A stretch of 64,000 bases of DNA from Asterias amurensis. Its lineage: Eukaryota > Echinodermata > Asteroidea > Forcipulatida > Asteriidae. This document shows positions 45,335 through 57,297 of this stretch, one piece after another. Where the stretch lies: the NCBI RefSeq assembly GCF_032118995.1, contig NC_092667.1:2658931-2722930 (forward strand), given 5' to 3'. The translations under genes were made by a program, and so were the position numbers. The notes under the pieces are model-generated. The model was not told where the DNA came from and did not search any database. It saw only the letters and a list, made by a program, of their open reading frames with translations. Positions within the stretch are counted from its first letter, which is position 1. Each line of letters starts with the position of its first letter.

Positions 45335-45716
45335 TTAAAGCGAAGGTACATGTTTGGCAGTTACTCAAAACAAATATTAACTTAAAAACTCACTTGGTAA
45401 TGAGCATTGGAGAGCTGTTGATAGTATAAAACATTGTGGGAAACGACTCCCTATGAAGTAAAATAGTTTTTGAGAACGAGGTAATTTCTCACTAAAATAT
45501 TATAAGACTTCTAGCTAGAAGTCTTTTGTTCCTATCTGATGTGAGAGCACACAAATTCGTCCAACAAGGGTGCTTTTTCTTTCATAAATTTCCTCGCAAC
45601 TTTGATTACCAATTGTGCCCAAATTGTCACAGGCTGGTTATTTTATGCTTATGATGGGATACACCAAGTGAGAACACTGGTCTTTGACAATTACCAAACG
45701 TGTACAGTGCATTTAA
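45335..45716 (+). mobile_element. TTAA-ended MITE (GAAGGTACA variant)
   Basis: TTAA at both ends. The central palindrome AAGACTTCTAGCTAGAAGTC matches the variant at 6839-7212. Confidence 0.7.
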
Positions 45717-46416
45717 ACCTTCTGTGGAAGTTCCGGTTTGGACCGAAAGCTTAGGCCAACTCCCCTACTAAGAATGGTGTTGAATAATAATTGATTAAAA
45801 CGATGATCCAATATATGAATCTACCTTCTTCCCTTATGGTTCTCATTAGGAGATAATTTAAAATCGTTATTTGTAGAAACAAACACACTTTTTGGAAAAG
45901 ACGCTCACACATTAATCGCTTGACCTCGTCAGCAGCCATGTTATTCTATTTAAATATAGACATTTATAATTATGAGAAAGGCTATGGCAGATTTTGAAAA
46001 AGACTTACTCTCTGTAATCGAAGTTACGCAGTGTCCGAATCAACTATTTTAAATGAAATAAGTGGGTCAAAGTTTGGCTCGTCAAAGTTGTGATGTTTGC
46101 ACAATCAGATTGCAACCATTTTAAAGGATTTTGGTACTTTTTCTTTTACACAAAACATAATGTCCAGAGATATACGTACTCGGTTTGAAGATAATGAAGA
46201 TTGTGTAAAAAGTACCCAGACCCTTGAAGGGTAATGCAATTCGATAATAAATATTCTCAGAGGTGGCTTTGTGGGGGAAAATAGGTTTGGATTTTAAGGA
46301 GTTTAAAAGAACTATCATGATTTTTATTTGATATTTATTCCACCCCTTAGGCCTAAGTTAAAGCTTTCAACATTAGCATGTAGGACAGTTTGGTTGGTCG
46401 TTCAGTTTCATGCACA

Positions 46417-46802
46417 TTAAAGACAGTGGACACTGTTGGTAATTGACAAAGACTAGTTTTCACAGTAAGTGTATCTCAACATACGCATAAAATAACAAAC
46501 CTGTGAAAATTTGTGCTCAATCGGTCATCGAAGTTGCGAGATAATAATGAAAGAAAAAACACCCTTGTCACACGAAGTTGTGTGCTTTCTGATGCTTGAT
46601 TTCGAGACCTCAAATTCTAAACTTGAGGTCTCGAAATCAAACTCGTGAAAAATTACTTCTGTCTCGAAAACTGCATCACTTCAGAGAGAGCTGTTTCTCA
46701 CAATGTTTTATACTATCAACCTCTCCCCATTATTCGTTACCAAGTGGGGTTTAATGCTAATAATTATTTTGAGTAATTACCAAAAGTGTCCACTGCCTTT
46801 AA
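46417..46802 (-). mobile_element. TTAA-ended MITE, GGACACTATTGG family
   Basis: TTAAAGACAGTGGACACTGT at the left, GTGTCCACTGCCTTTAA at the right, TTAA at both ends; centre TTTCGAGACCTCAAATTC and its complement. Confidence 0.75.
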
Positions 46803-47094
46803 CTATAATACATACCGCATGATTTTCAAATGAAAATGGAACAAACGGTCATTCTAATAGAAAGGTTATCTTCAGTGCTTTTCGTCATTGCCCTTTGATG
46901 ATGAGCGGTTATAATGCATTGTTCATACTTGTCTCTAGTCATCATCCACCCCTCCCACGCATGCCCCACGCGTCTACCTTGGAGAAAATGTCACTTGCGA
47001 ATATACCTCCTTTTCACGGACGAAAGAGGGCGCAATAGAATTGTCACTTTGGGGTTTAAATCACAGACATAATGTCAGTGGTTTAAGTACATTA

Positions 47095-47240
47095 TGAAAT
47101 GTTACATAATGTACACAAACAAAATTAAGAATTGTGGGATTGGACGTCAATCCGTTGGTCCCGTGTGTTTTGTAAAAGAACCCAATGCACTTATCGAAAA
47201 GAGAAGGGGCTCGCCCAGTGTTTTTGTTTTGATTGGCAGC
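47095..47240 (+). repeat. SINE tail fragment
   Basis: TGGACGTCAATCCGTTGGTC, AGAACCCAATGCACTTATCG and AAAAGAGAAGGGGCTCGCCC match (in reverse) 5640-5760 and 25490-25610. Confidence 0.55.
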
Positions 47241-47468
47241 ATATTTCGCCACAGCACCTTGTAAACCATTTCATGCTGTTATGTAAAAGAGTAGTCACAC
47301 TTATACCTCGCAGAAAAATAATAAATGTCGAAACCTTGAGTCTCACTGAGGGACGGATATGTGCGCTATTTATAAGAAGCATGGAAAGGTTTGCGGTAAC
47401 ACCATGTAATGACTTTCTCTAATGAGTCGGGGTGGTCCCAAAAGTAAGCTCTTTTTACATTGTTTATC

Positions 47469-47884
47469 TGTTTGTAGTGGGTGAGTGAGTCACAAATGGG
47501 ACAAGGACACTTGACTTTGTTCTCCTTTGGCCCTTATACAAGCTGTGCAGAAGACATGTTCACATGCTGTAGCAACAGGGAAGCGTAGTAACTTTTTACA
47601 AAGTTGACACAGAAATGTACAGCAGGTATAGCTGCAAAATTGCTCAAATTGGCAGTATTCAGAATTGAGGCATTGCTTATAGATGAATGAAGTTGCTCAA
47701 AGTGGCTGTCAATAGTGATGGGTTGACTCTTGGGACGACCTGGATGATTTGACTTTGGTGGCCTTCCACCTTTGGATTGTTCATTGCAGTCGCTGCATAT
47801 TGAACACTGTCCAGTTCGGGGATGAGGCTGCCAAAGAAGTGGCTGTGGGTCTGCAGCTTGCGTCCTCCTCAAAAAAGTTGACAA
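47469..47884 (-). pseudogene. Decayed RAG1 N-terminus-like fragment with split RING finger
   Basis: The - strand, in three frames, gives pieces that line up in the order seen before and in the RAG1 zinc-binding RING domain. First is WQPHPRTGQCSICSDCNE and KGGRPPKSNHPGRPKS (47700-47830), resembling the H-P-H-T...C-x2-C segment of RAG1. After a frame change near 47610 come FLCQLCKKLLRFPVATACEH and VFCTACI (47535-47612). After another change near 47512 comes CPCPICDSL (47480-47511). Together they show the Cys/His spacing of a C3HC4 RING. The frame changes make it a relic. N-terminal RAG1-like domains occur in some invertebrate transposons, so this may be a transposon remnant rather than a host gene. 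No catalytic RAG1 core is visible. Confidence 0.5.
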
Positions 47885-48985
47885 ATCTAGTTGAATATGA
47901 GAATGTATTTGTTAATTTAGTGTATACTCAACATAAATTTCTTTGATAACTTGTTTTTTCCTCAAGGAATTTTTTTAGAAAATATCATCAAGGAGATGTT
48001 AATACTGCGTACTTGATTTGTACAAACTTGTGAAAGTCTTTATAACACCGCATTGCATCACAATTCAAGATCTCGTTACTATCCCTTAATTATAAAGGTC
48101 CAACCTTGACGAGATGAAATGCTTATAATTATTTCGTTTCTAAAATAAATAAGAACAATTCGAATCAGAAACATTGTTAATCCCAACGAAATGTTAACCT
48201 ATCCAACAATGCCAATTGTAAGAATTTGAATAATTTAAAAGCAATCGCACTTTCACACAAGTATCCTCATCATGAGTTGAGCTTTTAATGCAGGAATACG
48301 TACCTTTCATCTTGTGAATGCTCTTACTTCTTCCGTGAATAACATTATGATTTGATCACTGTCAAATCTAGTCATAGCTGAACAAAATGTCTGAACGTTC
48401 AATACAGATCACCTTATGTTTTGCTAAATTGTCATGTTATGTGTTCAACTCATGAAACATGCCTTAGAAAAGGGCAGTTTTAAAAACTATTTATCTTACA
48501 AATTCTTGTTTTAAATATTAAATTCGTGTAAAAAGAAGTTATAATATTTAGGCCTATTTTCTAGTTGTCTTTTACATTCTACTCCAATTATGAAACAATT
48601 TATAAGCGCGCGGCATTATAGGGATTCAAATGGATATATTTTGTATAGGCAAAGTGTCCTTCCAAATATTAAAGGCTGCGCAAGAAGAGTTAATTCATTA
48701 TAAGAAATACCCGACCTTGTTCATAAATCTAGAAAGGGAGAAGAGAAAGAGGGAGATGATAAAATGTAGGTTATAAATGATCTCAAGGTCCCGTGTTTGA
48801 AAGGAAGATGTTTTGTAAATGTCAAACATGTCTTAGAGATGCCGTTTTCTGAGAAGTAAATTGTATCGGGAGGATATAGTGGTACCTCTGGAATTGGTAA
48901 AGTGATCATTGGCTTAAATAATGTACTCCACTGAAATATATAAGCCTTCAATTGTGGGTTGCTGAACATAATATCAAGAACAAGG
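47885..48985. other. No recognisable gene or repeat
   Basis: AT-rich unique-looking sequence; nothing supported. Confidence 0.45.
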
Positions 48986-48988
48986 TCT

Positions 48989-49375
48989 TTAAAGGCAGTG
49001 GACACTATTGGTAATTACTCAAAATAATAATCAGCATAAAACCTCACTTGGTATACGAGTAATGGGGAGAGGTTGATAGTATAAAACATTGTGAGAAACG
49101 GCTCCCTCTGAAGTGACGTAGTGTTCGAGAAAGAAGTAATTTTCCCATGAATTTGATTTCGAGACCTCAAGTTTAGAATTTGAGGTCTCGAAATCAAGCA
49201 TCTGAATGCACACAACTTGGTGTGACAAGGGTGTTTTTTATTTCATTCATATCTCGCAACTTCGACGACCAATTGAGCTCAAATTTTCACAGGTTTGTTA
49301 TTTTATGCATATGTTTAGATACACCAAGTGAGAAGACTGGTCTTTGACAATTACCAATAGTGTCCACTGTCTTAA
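48989..49375 (+). mobile_element. TTAA-ended MITE, GGACACTATTGG family (well preserved)
   Basis: TTAAAGGCAGTGGACACTAT at the left and ATAGTGTCCACTGTCTTAA at the right; centre GAGACCTCAAGTTTAGAATT/TGAGGTCTCG. Confidence 0.8.
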
Positions 49376-49502
49376 AGTATATGGGATGGTTGATTTAAAT
49401 GACGTATTTGTTAATTGTCCACATAATATGCTGATTTTGCCCGCTATTAGTTTATTATTTGGTTGATGTTGCGTCTTAACATTCCCACCGAATGTTCGTT
49501 AA

Positions 49503-49912
49503 AGGCATGGACACCTTTGGTAATAATTATTGTCAAAGACCAGTGTTTTCACGTGTTGTATCCAAACATATAAATAAAATAACACATCTGTGAACATTTT
49601 GACTCAAGAGGTGCTGTAGATTTTGAGAAATGAGTAAAACAAATAATTTCGTCTCAGTTTTAGCATGTAAAAAAGTATTAACCAGTTATGCTATGGTTTT
49701 GGTATAATATCATAAATAGAATTTTACATGCTAACATATTTTTCGAGACGAACATTATTTTGTGACTTGTTTTACTCATTTCTCAAAAACTACACAACCC
49801 TCAGTTAGTAATTTTTGAAGGGAAGCTTTCCACTATCATTATCTTCAAACCCTGTAAGTTTAATGTAAATCTGTGGACATTTTGAAAAAGTACCCGAATC
49901 CTTTAACATCAA
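49503..49912. mobile_element. TTAA-ended foldback MITE with TTTTAGCATGTAAAA arms
   Basis: TTAAAGGCATGGACACCTTT at the left; right end AGTACCCGAATCCTTTAA. The inner arms TTTTGAGAAATGAGTAAAAC and TTTTACTCATTTCTCAAAAA are complementary. Same family as 57540-57890 and 9400-9650. Confidence 0.7.
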
Positions 49913-50073
49913 GTGTACAGTGTTGATGCAAAGTTATCAATAAAGATGCTTACATTTATATGATTTCAACATGTAGGAAAAGGGCTAAGCAAAGTTTGTG
50001 TACAATGTAAAAACGGACAACCAGGGCAAGACACTAAATAGTGATGCTTTTGTGTTAAGGGTAGGCTTAACAA

Positions 50074-50459
50074 TTAAAGGCAGTGAACACTATTGGTAAT
50101 TACTCAAAATAATTATTAGCATAAAACCTTTCTTGGTGACGAGTAATGGGGAGAGTGGATGGTATAAAACATTGTGAGAAACAGCTCCCTCTGAAGTAAC
50201 ATAGTTTTCGAGAAAGAAGTAATTTTCCACGAATTTGATTTTGAGACCTCAGATTTAGAACTTGAGGTCTCGAAATCAACCATCTAAACGCACACAACTT
50301 CGTGCGACAAGGGTGTTTTCTTCTTTCATTATTATCTCGCAATTTTGATGACCGATTAAGCTCAAATTTTCACAGGTTTGTTATTTTATGCATATGTTGA
50401 GACACACCAACTGTGAAGGCTAGTCTTTGACAGTTACCAATAGTGTCCACTGTCTTTAA
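50074..50459 (+). mobile_element. TTAA-ended MITE, GGACACTATTGG family
   Basis: TTAA at 50074-50077 and 50456-50459; AGGCAGTGAACACTATTGG left terminus and matching right terminus. Confidence 0.8.
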
Positions 50460-50696
50460 ATAAAAATGTAGTAACAAATTACATGTGCATGAGTGTAAGT
50501 TTTCACTTGCTAGTCGTTGTAGCCATGGACCTTTCATGAGGCAACTTTTTGCCCTTTAGGGGAATGACACTGTATACTTTCAAATATAATTCGATATGGG
50601 AATTAAATAACGGCATTGTTGCTGACTTCAAATTGAACACACAGGCTGATTGATGAACAACTCAAATAGATAGGCCTTAAAGCGAAGAAGCCGATG

Positions 50697-51440
50697 CTTT
50701 GAATGTACTGGATGCATTTGGTAATTGTTGAAGACGGGTATTCTCACTTCGTGTATCCAAACATGCATAAAATAACAAAGCTCTGAACATTTGTACTCAT
50801 TTTTCCAGTCATCGAAATTGCAAGAGAATAATGAAAGAAAAAACACCCTTGTTGTGAAAATTTGTGTGCTTTCAGATGCCTCAAAAAGACTTCTTTAAAT
50901 ATTTGAATGGAAATACCTCGTTCTCAACTTATTACATTACTTAAAGCCATTGGACACTTTCGGTAAACAGTATTGTCCAAGTCCCACACTTCGCGTATCA
51001 CAACTTATATATAAAATAACAAACCTGTGAAAAATTAGGCTCAATCGGTCATCGGAGTCGGGAGAAAATAACGAGAAAACCCACCCTTGGTTTCCGCACG
51101 TGTCGCCGTGTCATGACATGTGTTTAAAATAAATCCGTAATTCTCGCTATCGAGAATTGATATTGTTTTAATGTTTTCTCAAAAAGTAAAGCATTTCATG
51201 GAATAACATTTCAAGAGAAGTCTTTCACCATTACCTTCTGTAAACCCGGTAAATTATTTGTAAATCTGTGAACTTTTTTTTTTCCTGTACCGAAAGTGTC
51301 CAATGGCTTTAAGAGGGAGCCGTTTCTCACAATGTTTAATCCTAAACTATCCACAGCTCTACATTGCTCGTTACAAAGTAAGTTTTTGTGTGCTAACCAT
51401 TATTTTGAGTATTACTAAAAAAAAGTGTCCAGTGCCTCAA
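50697..51440 (-). mobile_element. TTAA-family MITE interrupted by a second MITE
   Basis: The outer copy (CATTTGGTAATTG...GAGGGAGCCGTTTCTCACAA...GTGTCCAGTGCCTC) is split by the element at 50941-51312. Removing that element rejoins CATTAC with GAGGGAGCC, as in uninterrupted copies (TACTTCAGAGGGAGC). Confidence 0.75.
50941..51312 (+). mobile_element. TTAA-ended MITE, AGCCATTGGACACTTTCGG family (nested)
   Basis: TTAA at 50941-50944 and 51309-51312. Inverted termini AGCCATTGGACACTTTCGG and CCGAAAGTGTCCAATGGCT. Internal GAGAATTGATA/ATTCTCGCTATCGAGAATT centre. Confidence 0.8.
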
Positions 51441-51527
51441 GAGACACGGTGGGGTATATGAATACAGATTCTTCCTTTAAAATTATTGTTCCTTTTTAAT
51501 GGTTTCCTTGCTTAGCTCATCACATTA

Positions 51528-52780
51528 TTTATGCTATCAACAATTATTTTGAGCATTTACCAATAGTGTCCAGTGCCTTTAAAGCTGAAAAGGGCCGACG
51601 CTTTAATGTATTCTTGTAACTCCTGAGAGAGGGATGTTTTTCTTCAAGTTCTTATTTCAAATTGTGCTCTAATCTGCCTGATCCTCTTCTTTTCATGCCC
51701 AAGGTCAGCTAGCGATTTGTTTGCAGGAATCGAGCAGCGCAAAACCTGAAGGCGCTTGGCCGTAATGCGCCCCCGTTGTTTCGTCCGTCGCTTGAACTGC
51801 TATCTGCGTTAAATTCGCCACAGAGGTTGCCTTTCTCCCTTGACCTTTTCTCTACAGATCTCTTTGATGTCGTCACACACAAAACTAGACTGGGAAAGCC
51901 ATGGGCTTTTGAACCTTTTGGGGGTTGAATGAGTTGTACACTTTGTATGTAACCGCGTTTGTTTGCAAGCGATTAAAGGCCTGGACACTATTGGTAAATA
52001 CCCGTAATAATTGTATTTGGTAACGAGCAATGGAGAGCTGTTGATAGTATAAAACTTTTTTTTTTTCCAGGACGAACGTGTGCGGATAATTACCCACGTT
52101 CGTCCTGGAAAAAAAACGCCACACACCGGGGTCGACCCAGGGAAGCTAAACGATCGCACCCTTTGAGAAACGGCTCCATCTAAAGTCCATTATCTTCGCC
52201 ACACAGGTCCTTTTCTAGATCGCTTTGATTTCGTCACACACAAAACGAAGACTGGGAAAGCCGTGGGCTTTTGGACGTTTTGGGGGTTGAGTTTTGTAAA
52301 CTTTATGTAACCGCGTTTGCAAGCGATTAACGGCACTTAACACTATTGGTATAACTGAAAATGATTGTAAATAAAAACTTACTTGATGACAAGCAATCAA
52401 GCAATGGAGAGCTGTTGATAGTATTAAACATTGTGTGGAACGGCTCCCTCTGAAGTAATTTTTGAGATGAGGTAATTTGAAATCAATTATTAAAAGACTT
52501 GGGAGCCTGAAAGCCTTTTTGGCATCTGAAAGCACACACATTTTTGCAACAAGGGTGTTTATTCTTTCATTATTATCTTGCAACTTCGATGACCAACTGA
52601 GTCAAAATTTTCACAGATTGGTTAATGTATGCATATGTTGGGATACACTAAGTGAGAATACTGGTCTTTTACAATTACCAAAGGTGTCCAGTGCATTCAA
52701 AATAATTGTTAGCATAAAAACTAACTTGGTAACGAGCAATGGGGAGCTGTTGATAATAACACATTGTGAGAAACCAAGTG
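51528..52780. repeat. Mosaic of TTAA-family MITE pieces and an inserted hairpin element
   Basis: 51528-51585 is a 3' fragment. A 5' part (51975-52060) resumes at 52163 after a foldback insert (52061-52166, ACGTTCGTCCTGGAAAAAAA arms). 52328-52690 is a further copy, followed by another fragment to 52780. A partly duplicated block (CACACACAAAAC.AGACTGGG, GGGCTTTTG.A..TTTTGGGGG) occurs at 51875-51930 and 52235-52295. Confidence 0.6.
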
Positions 52781-52984
52781 GCTGATGGCTGCACTGCGTG
52801 ATAAGCTCGTCGTGTGACTTGCCAAGCACATTGGAAATATAATAAGCACTGTGAACTTGATTGGAATGTCAATGGTTCACCATGACAAGACATCTAGAAT
52901 TCATTTCCGCTGATGACGTCCTTCTATCTCACACCGCCCCTCTAATGCTCCTTCTGATATTCCCTTTGACCTTATAACTTTATG

Positions 52985-53152
52985 AGACCTTATACTTCAC
53001 GGAGGCGATTGCCTCCCTGACCCCTGATTGCCTTGGTGCCCTTAAAATGCTACAGTAGATATTTACAATTTCCTCATAGGGTGCCCTTTACCAAGGAGAA
53101 AATGCCTTGGTGCCCTTGCCCTTTCAAAAACGAAGCATACAGGTCTGACTTT
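52985..53152 (+). repeat. GATTGCCTTGGTGCCC repeat
   Basis: Matches 5440-5610; shared GCGATTGCCTCCCTG-like and AAGGAGAAAATGCCTTGGTG. Confidence 0.6.
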
Positions 53153-53159
53153 TATATTC

Positions 53160-53790
53160 CCTTTTTTCGTGTTTTATAAACGCTTCATTGTCACTAAGTT
53201 GTCTGTTTTCCGTTGTCATTTTCCGTTGTTGCTCAATATTTCAAGTTTCGATTGTTGCTCACTATTGTTTAATACTCCGATGCTCCTTTTGATATTCCCT
53301 TTGCCTCTATATATGACTTTTAGATTTCCTTGTTGTGTTCCTAAAACGATTCATTGTCACCCACTTGTCTGTTTTCACTATTTCAAGTTTCGGTTTTTGC
53401 TCACTATTCTTTACATGTTGTCTGTCACTTTTTCCCGTTTTGCTCTCTACTCATTTTTTTCTTTTGAAGCCTATCACTAAACATTTTATTTCCCTGGTCG
53501 TCACTATTGCCCCTATATGGTTTCAAAAACACCAACAACCACGGTTCATTTTTCTTCTGATACAGTCTGGTTCCTCTGTGTATATGAAAAGTATTTTCCG
53601 ATGTTGCTCAATATTTCAAGTTGCTTCCCACTATTCTTTACTCTGCTGTCGGTCACTTTTTCCCCGTTTTCCTCACCATTTTGTTTTCTGTTGTAGCTCT
53701 ATAAACTTGTTATTTCCCTGGTCGTCATTTTTCCCCTTGTTTCAGACACATCATAACCTCGGTTCGTTTATATGCTTGTATAAAATTACA
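53160..53790 (+). repeat. Pyrimidine-rich block of imperfect 160-200 bp repeats
   Basis: TTCATTGTCAC.., TTGTCTGTTTTC, CTCAATATTTCAAGTT and GCTCACTATTSTTTA recur three or more times. An open frame of 153 codons (53335-53796) is a by-product of the T-rich composition; it is all Phe, Leu and Ser with no recognisable domain. Confidence 0.55.
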
Positions 53791-53814
53791 GCTTAGGGGC
53801 CTATATAACATTAG

Positions 53815-53955
53815 TAGGGGAGATGGCCTTAGCTGTTGATCCAACTCGAACCTTCGTCAGAGGTGAACAGCTATTTATACAACGATGACATTGGATTATT
53901 TTATTTTTTGCACAGAGCTCGGAAAAGTACTGAGTATAGAGTGCTAACACAAATC
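53815..53955 (-). mobile_element. Penelope-like terminus and a tail of the tRNA-like palindrome family
   Basis: - strand CTGACGAAGGTTCGAGTTGG then ATCAACAGCTAAGGCCATC, a diverged copy of 39585-39660. 53920-53955 shares AGTACTGAGTATAGAGTGC with the arms at 9864-10197. Confidence 0.4.
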
Positions 53956-54214
53956 GTATGATGTAACCAAAATTAATATGCTTTATCCCCCATGCAAGTT
54001 TCCATGGTTTACTGTTTGTTTTGTAGTACTCCATGGTGCAGTGTACAAAAAGTACAATTTTACGAATATTTCCAGAGGCTTATAATGTTTCTGCTCGGCC
54101 GGTCGATCCGTCCGCATGTATAGCTTCGTGATGGTGTGTCGACCATGCACAATGTGAACATGTTAACGGAAAATACTTTGGGCGCAGTCAGAATTTCAGA
54201 ATGACAAGGTGTCT

Positions 54215-54606
54215 TTAAAGGAAGTGGACACTATTGGTAATTACTCAAAATATTTGTTAGCATAAAACCTTACTTGGTAACGAGTAACGGATAGCTGTTG
54301 ATAGTATAAAACATTGTGAGAAACGGCTCCCTCTGAAGTTATGTAGTTTTCGAGAAAGAAGTAGTTTTCCACGAATTTGATTTCGAGACCTCAGAATGAG
54401 AATTTGAGGTCTCGAAACCAAGCATCGGAAAGCACACAACTTCGTGTGACAAGGGTTTTTTTTTTCTTTTCATTATTATCTCGCAACTTCGATGACCAAT
54501 TTGAGCTTAAATTTTCACAGGTTTGTTATTTTATGCATATGTTGACATATACACCAAGTGAGAAGACTGGTCTTTGACAATAACCAATAGTGTCCAGTGT
54601 CTTTAA
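54215..54606 (+). mobile_element. TTAA-ended MITE, GGACACTATTGG family
   Basis: TTAA at both ends; AGGAAGTGGACACTATTGG left terminus; complete central palindrome. Confidence 0.8.
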
Positions 54607-54737
54607 AATTGCCAGAAGGAGTATGAACTGGGAGTGAAGTGGTAGGATGCGGAATGACTGTACAGTAGAAAATGTTACTTTCGAAGGAACGGAAATTACG
54701 TGTGGAGTTAAGTTCACCCGCCCTTTAAAATGTCTGT

Positions 54738-55215
54738 TTCGCCGACACGTTCCCTTGGATTGGGCGAGTTGGTCTATGAAAAGCGTAACCGTTTGTTAAA
54801 TATAAAAAACGAATGGTTAGAGAGATGTTTTAAAAGTAGATAACAACGATCCACACAGATATGCCTCGAAAGTGCACGATTTCCCTTACACGTCGTGAAC
54901 TAACACGCACGCCAATGAGAGACTTTGGTACGCTAGGTGGCAGCAGACTTACCAGGTAAATTTCCAATGTTTACGTAGTTCTGAGCATGCGCACATTACA
55001 CCGAGAACAATGGATTTTGCCTGGTAAGTCTGCTGCCACCAGGCATCCCAAAAGTCTCACATTGACTGCACAAAATGGCCGACTGTGCTGGTTCGCAAAG
55101 TAATCCGTGTGGATCATTATAATTTTCTTCTAACAGATCTTTCTAACCATATATATTTTATAACAAACTGTTTCAAACGCTTTTCGCCAACTCTCGCCCG
55201 ATCCACGGCAACGTG
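54738..55215. mobile_element. Diverged ACGTTGCCTTGGATCGG-family MITE with an inserted inverted repeat
   Basis: GACACGTTCCCTTGGATTGG at the left and CCACGGCAACGTGTCA at the right. In the middle, GGTGGCAGCAGACTTACCAG (54939-54958) faces CTGGTAAGTCTGCTGCCACC (55019-55038). Confidence 0.65.
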
Positions 55216-55683
55216 TCACATAGTAAAACATTCATATTTAGATTGCGTTTCACACTGCAAGGGAGCATACAGAAAATGTGCTGTAAATGTACTTGAAAAT
55301 TGAAACACGACGTCAAGTTTCGCGAATGAAATTATACGACTATCTTTGTGTTCTATACAAAAAATGTGTTCACAACGGATGCCTTGAAAGGAGTACAGTC
55401 TTGTTCCTCTGTGCATCAAATGTATTGTCCTCGTTAATACTCAAGGGACACCTGACTAAAATGACCGCCAAAGTAAACGTAATCTCATCGTGTCGTTGGT
55501 CTTCTTATTACAAAGGCAATAGATCGTTCTCGCTGCTGACGTATGCCAATCACATGCGCGCTTCGTTTTCAATGGTCTCCGGCAGTGAAGTGTTCTTTAC
55601 ACTGAGATAACTGGTTCCCCTATAGACGCACAGATTACCATGGTGCAGCCATGTTGCGGTATCTCCCATTCGAATCAATGGGT

Positions 55684-55836
55684 GCGTTCGTTTAGCTTCC
55701 GTGGGTCGACCCCGGTGTGTGGCGGTTTTTTTTCCCCAGGTCTAACGTGTGCAGATAATTACCCACATTCGTCCTGGAAGTAAAAACCGCCACACACCGG
55801 GGTCGACCCCAGGGAAGCTAAACGAACGCACCCATT
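55684..55836. mobile_element. Perfect-armed hairpin element, TGGGTGCGTTCGTTTAGC termini
   Basis: GGGTGCGTTCGTTTAGCTTC and GAAGCTAAACGAACGCACCC are the ends, and GGGTCGACCCCGGTGTGTGG and complement continue the arms. Copies or fragments are at 52061-52166 and 24840-24902. Confidence 0.75.
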
Positions 55837-55839
55837 GTA

Positions 55840-57280
55840 ACAAAACCGGTGCTAAAATAGGTTAAATAGTCTGTTCTCTATTGGTAAAATGAAAATTAGA
55901 AGCGATTGCTATTGTAGACGACGAACATAGCACATTCTTGAAGCGTTTTTCTTTGTGAGGCTTGTAATATCTACAAATCATCCATTATTTTCTGAGGGTC
56001 AATGGACCACTTTTGAAGGGGCACCAAGGCCAACACCAAGACAAGGGGCAACGGAGGCCATGGCCTGCGTGTAATTCCAGGCCTTTTTTCTGTTTTCTTA
56101 TCAAAATTCCTTTCATAATAAAGCAATGTTGGGTGAAGCGTAAGCGTGTAGTAACAAACCATCGCACGTAAGTAATTCGTGACTAGCAAAAGTACATCAT
56201 GTACTTGATCTCAAGCGTAGGTCCCTCACTCCATCTCTTGTTTTCTCTTCATCTTCTTTAAGACACCGAACCCTTGGTTACGCAAGCCCATAATCACCAG
56301 CGTGGTTCACTACCTTAACTTGTACGATGTATCAATGCACAGCATCAGGAGGTCATTGAAACCATCAGTGGTGATAATGATCTTTACCTTTGTCAATTCT
56401 TCATCAACCATCAGATTAATCAAATAGTTACATTTTATATAAGAGAATTGTGAACTACGATGTAAAACTCAAAAGCATTTACACACAATATATCATCTAA
56501 ATATTTAAGACAAATATTATTAGCTTTGCAAACTGCTTCAATCAGTTTATTTCCACAGTATCAAAATCACAATCAAAATGAAATCAAAGGCAATGTAAAT
56601 TGGAAGAAATAAATACTTTTTGGATAAGATTAATTAAATGAATAATAAGCATGGACATTCATGAAGCTGTGGAGGGACCCATAAAGAAGCAAAGCTTGTA
56701 AGGTTTGGTTCCCTGAGCAAGCTTGTGCATTGAGCCGATAATTATTTTGATGTTTTGTTGAAGAAAATGTTCCTGAAAGGACAGATGTATTCAAGAAGGC
56801 TCAATGCACAAGCTGCTAACAATGAAAATAGTTAACTGGACACACGAACAATGGAAGAAAAAACGAACAAAGACAAAACAGAGACAGGGCAGCCTTGTAG
56901 GAAAGAAAACATCTATCAACAATATGAATTCAACAAAGTACCCTTAAATTTACGCTTAAATACAGAAAGACTTTTAGGGGGTTTAAGTTGAGAGTTGAGC
57001 GAGTTCCAGAGCTTGGGTCTCTCAAGTTGACTGTTTTATAGGCAAGAGAAAAACGAGGTGGTAAATGGAGGTTGGAGGCTTGACGAGTAAAGTGTGAGTG
57101 AATCTCATGATTATGGTGAATATGCTATTAATTGAGGATGGTATGGTAAAGTATTACGGGTAGACAGGTACATGAGGGACCCGATGCAAATTTCCATCTA
57201 TTAAAATGATGCAGATTGTATATTACTTTTGGTAATCTGTTTTCAACCATACTAAATCTCTTTTGTGTTTCTTTCCACAG
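55840..57280. other. Non-coding, upstream of the first visible RGS coding exon
   Basis: Contains a GGCCTTGGTGCCCC-type repeat (56000-56095) and a 17-bp inverted repeat (AGCTTGTGCATTGAGCC, 56720-56736 with 56799-56815). Otherwise nothing supported. Confidence 0.45.
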
Positions 57281-57297
57281 CACCCGAATTTCGTTCC

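Noticed and set aside
53335..53796. 153-codon open frame
   Set aside because: T-rich repetitive block, Phe/Leu/Ser composition, no domain.
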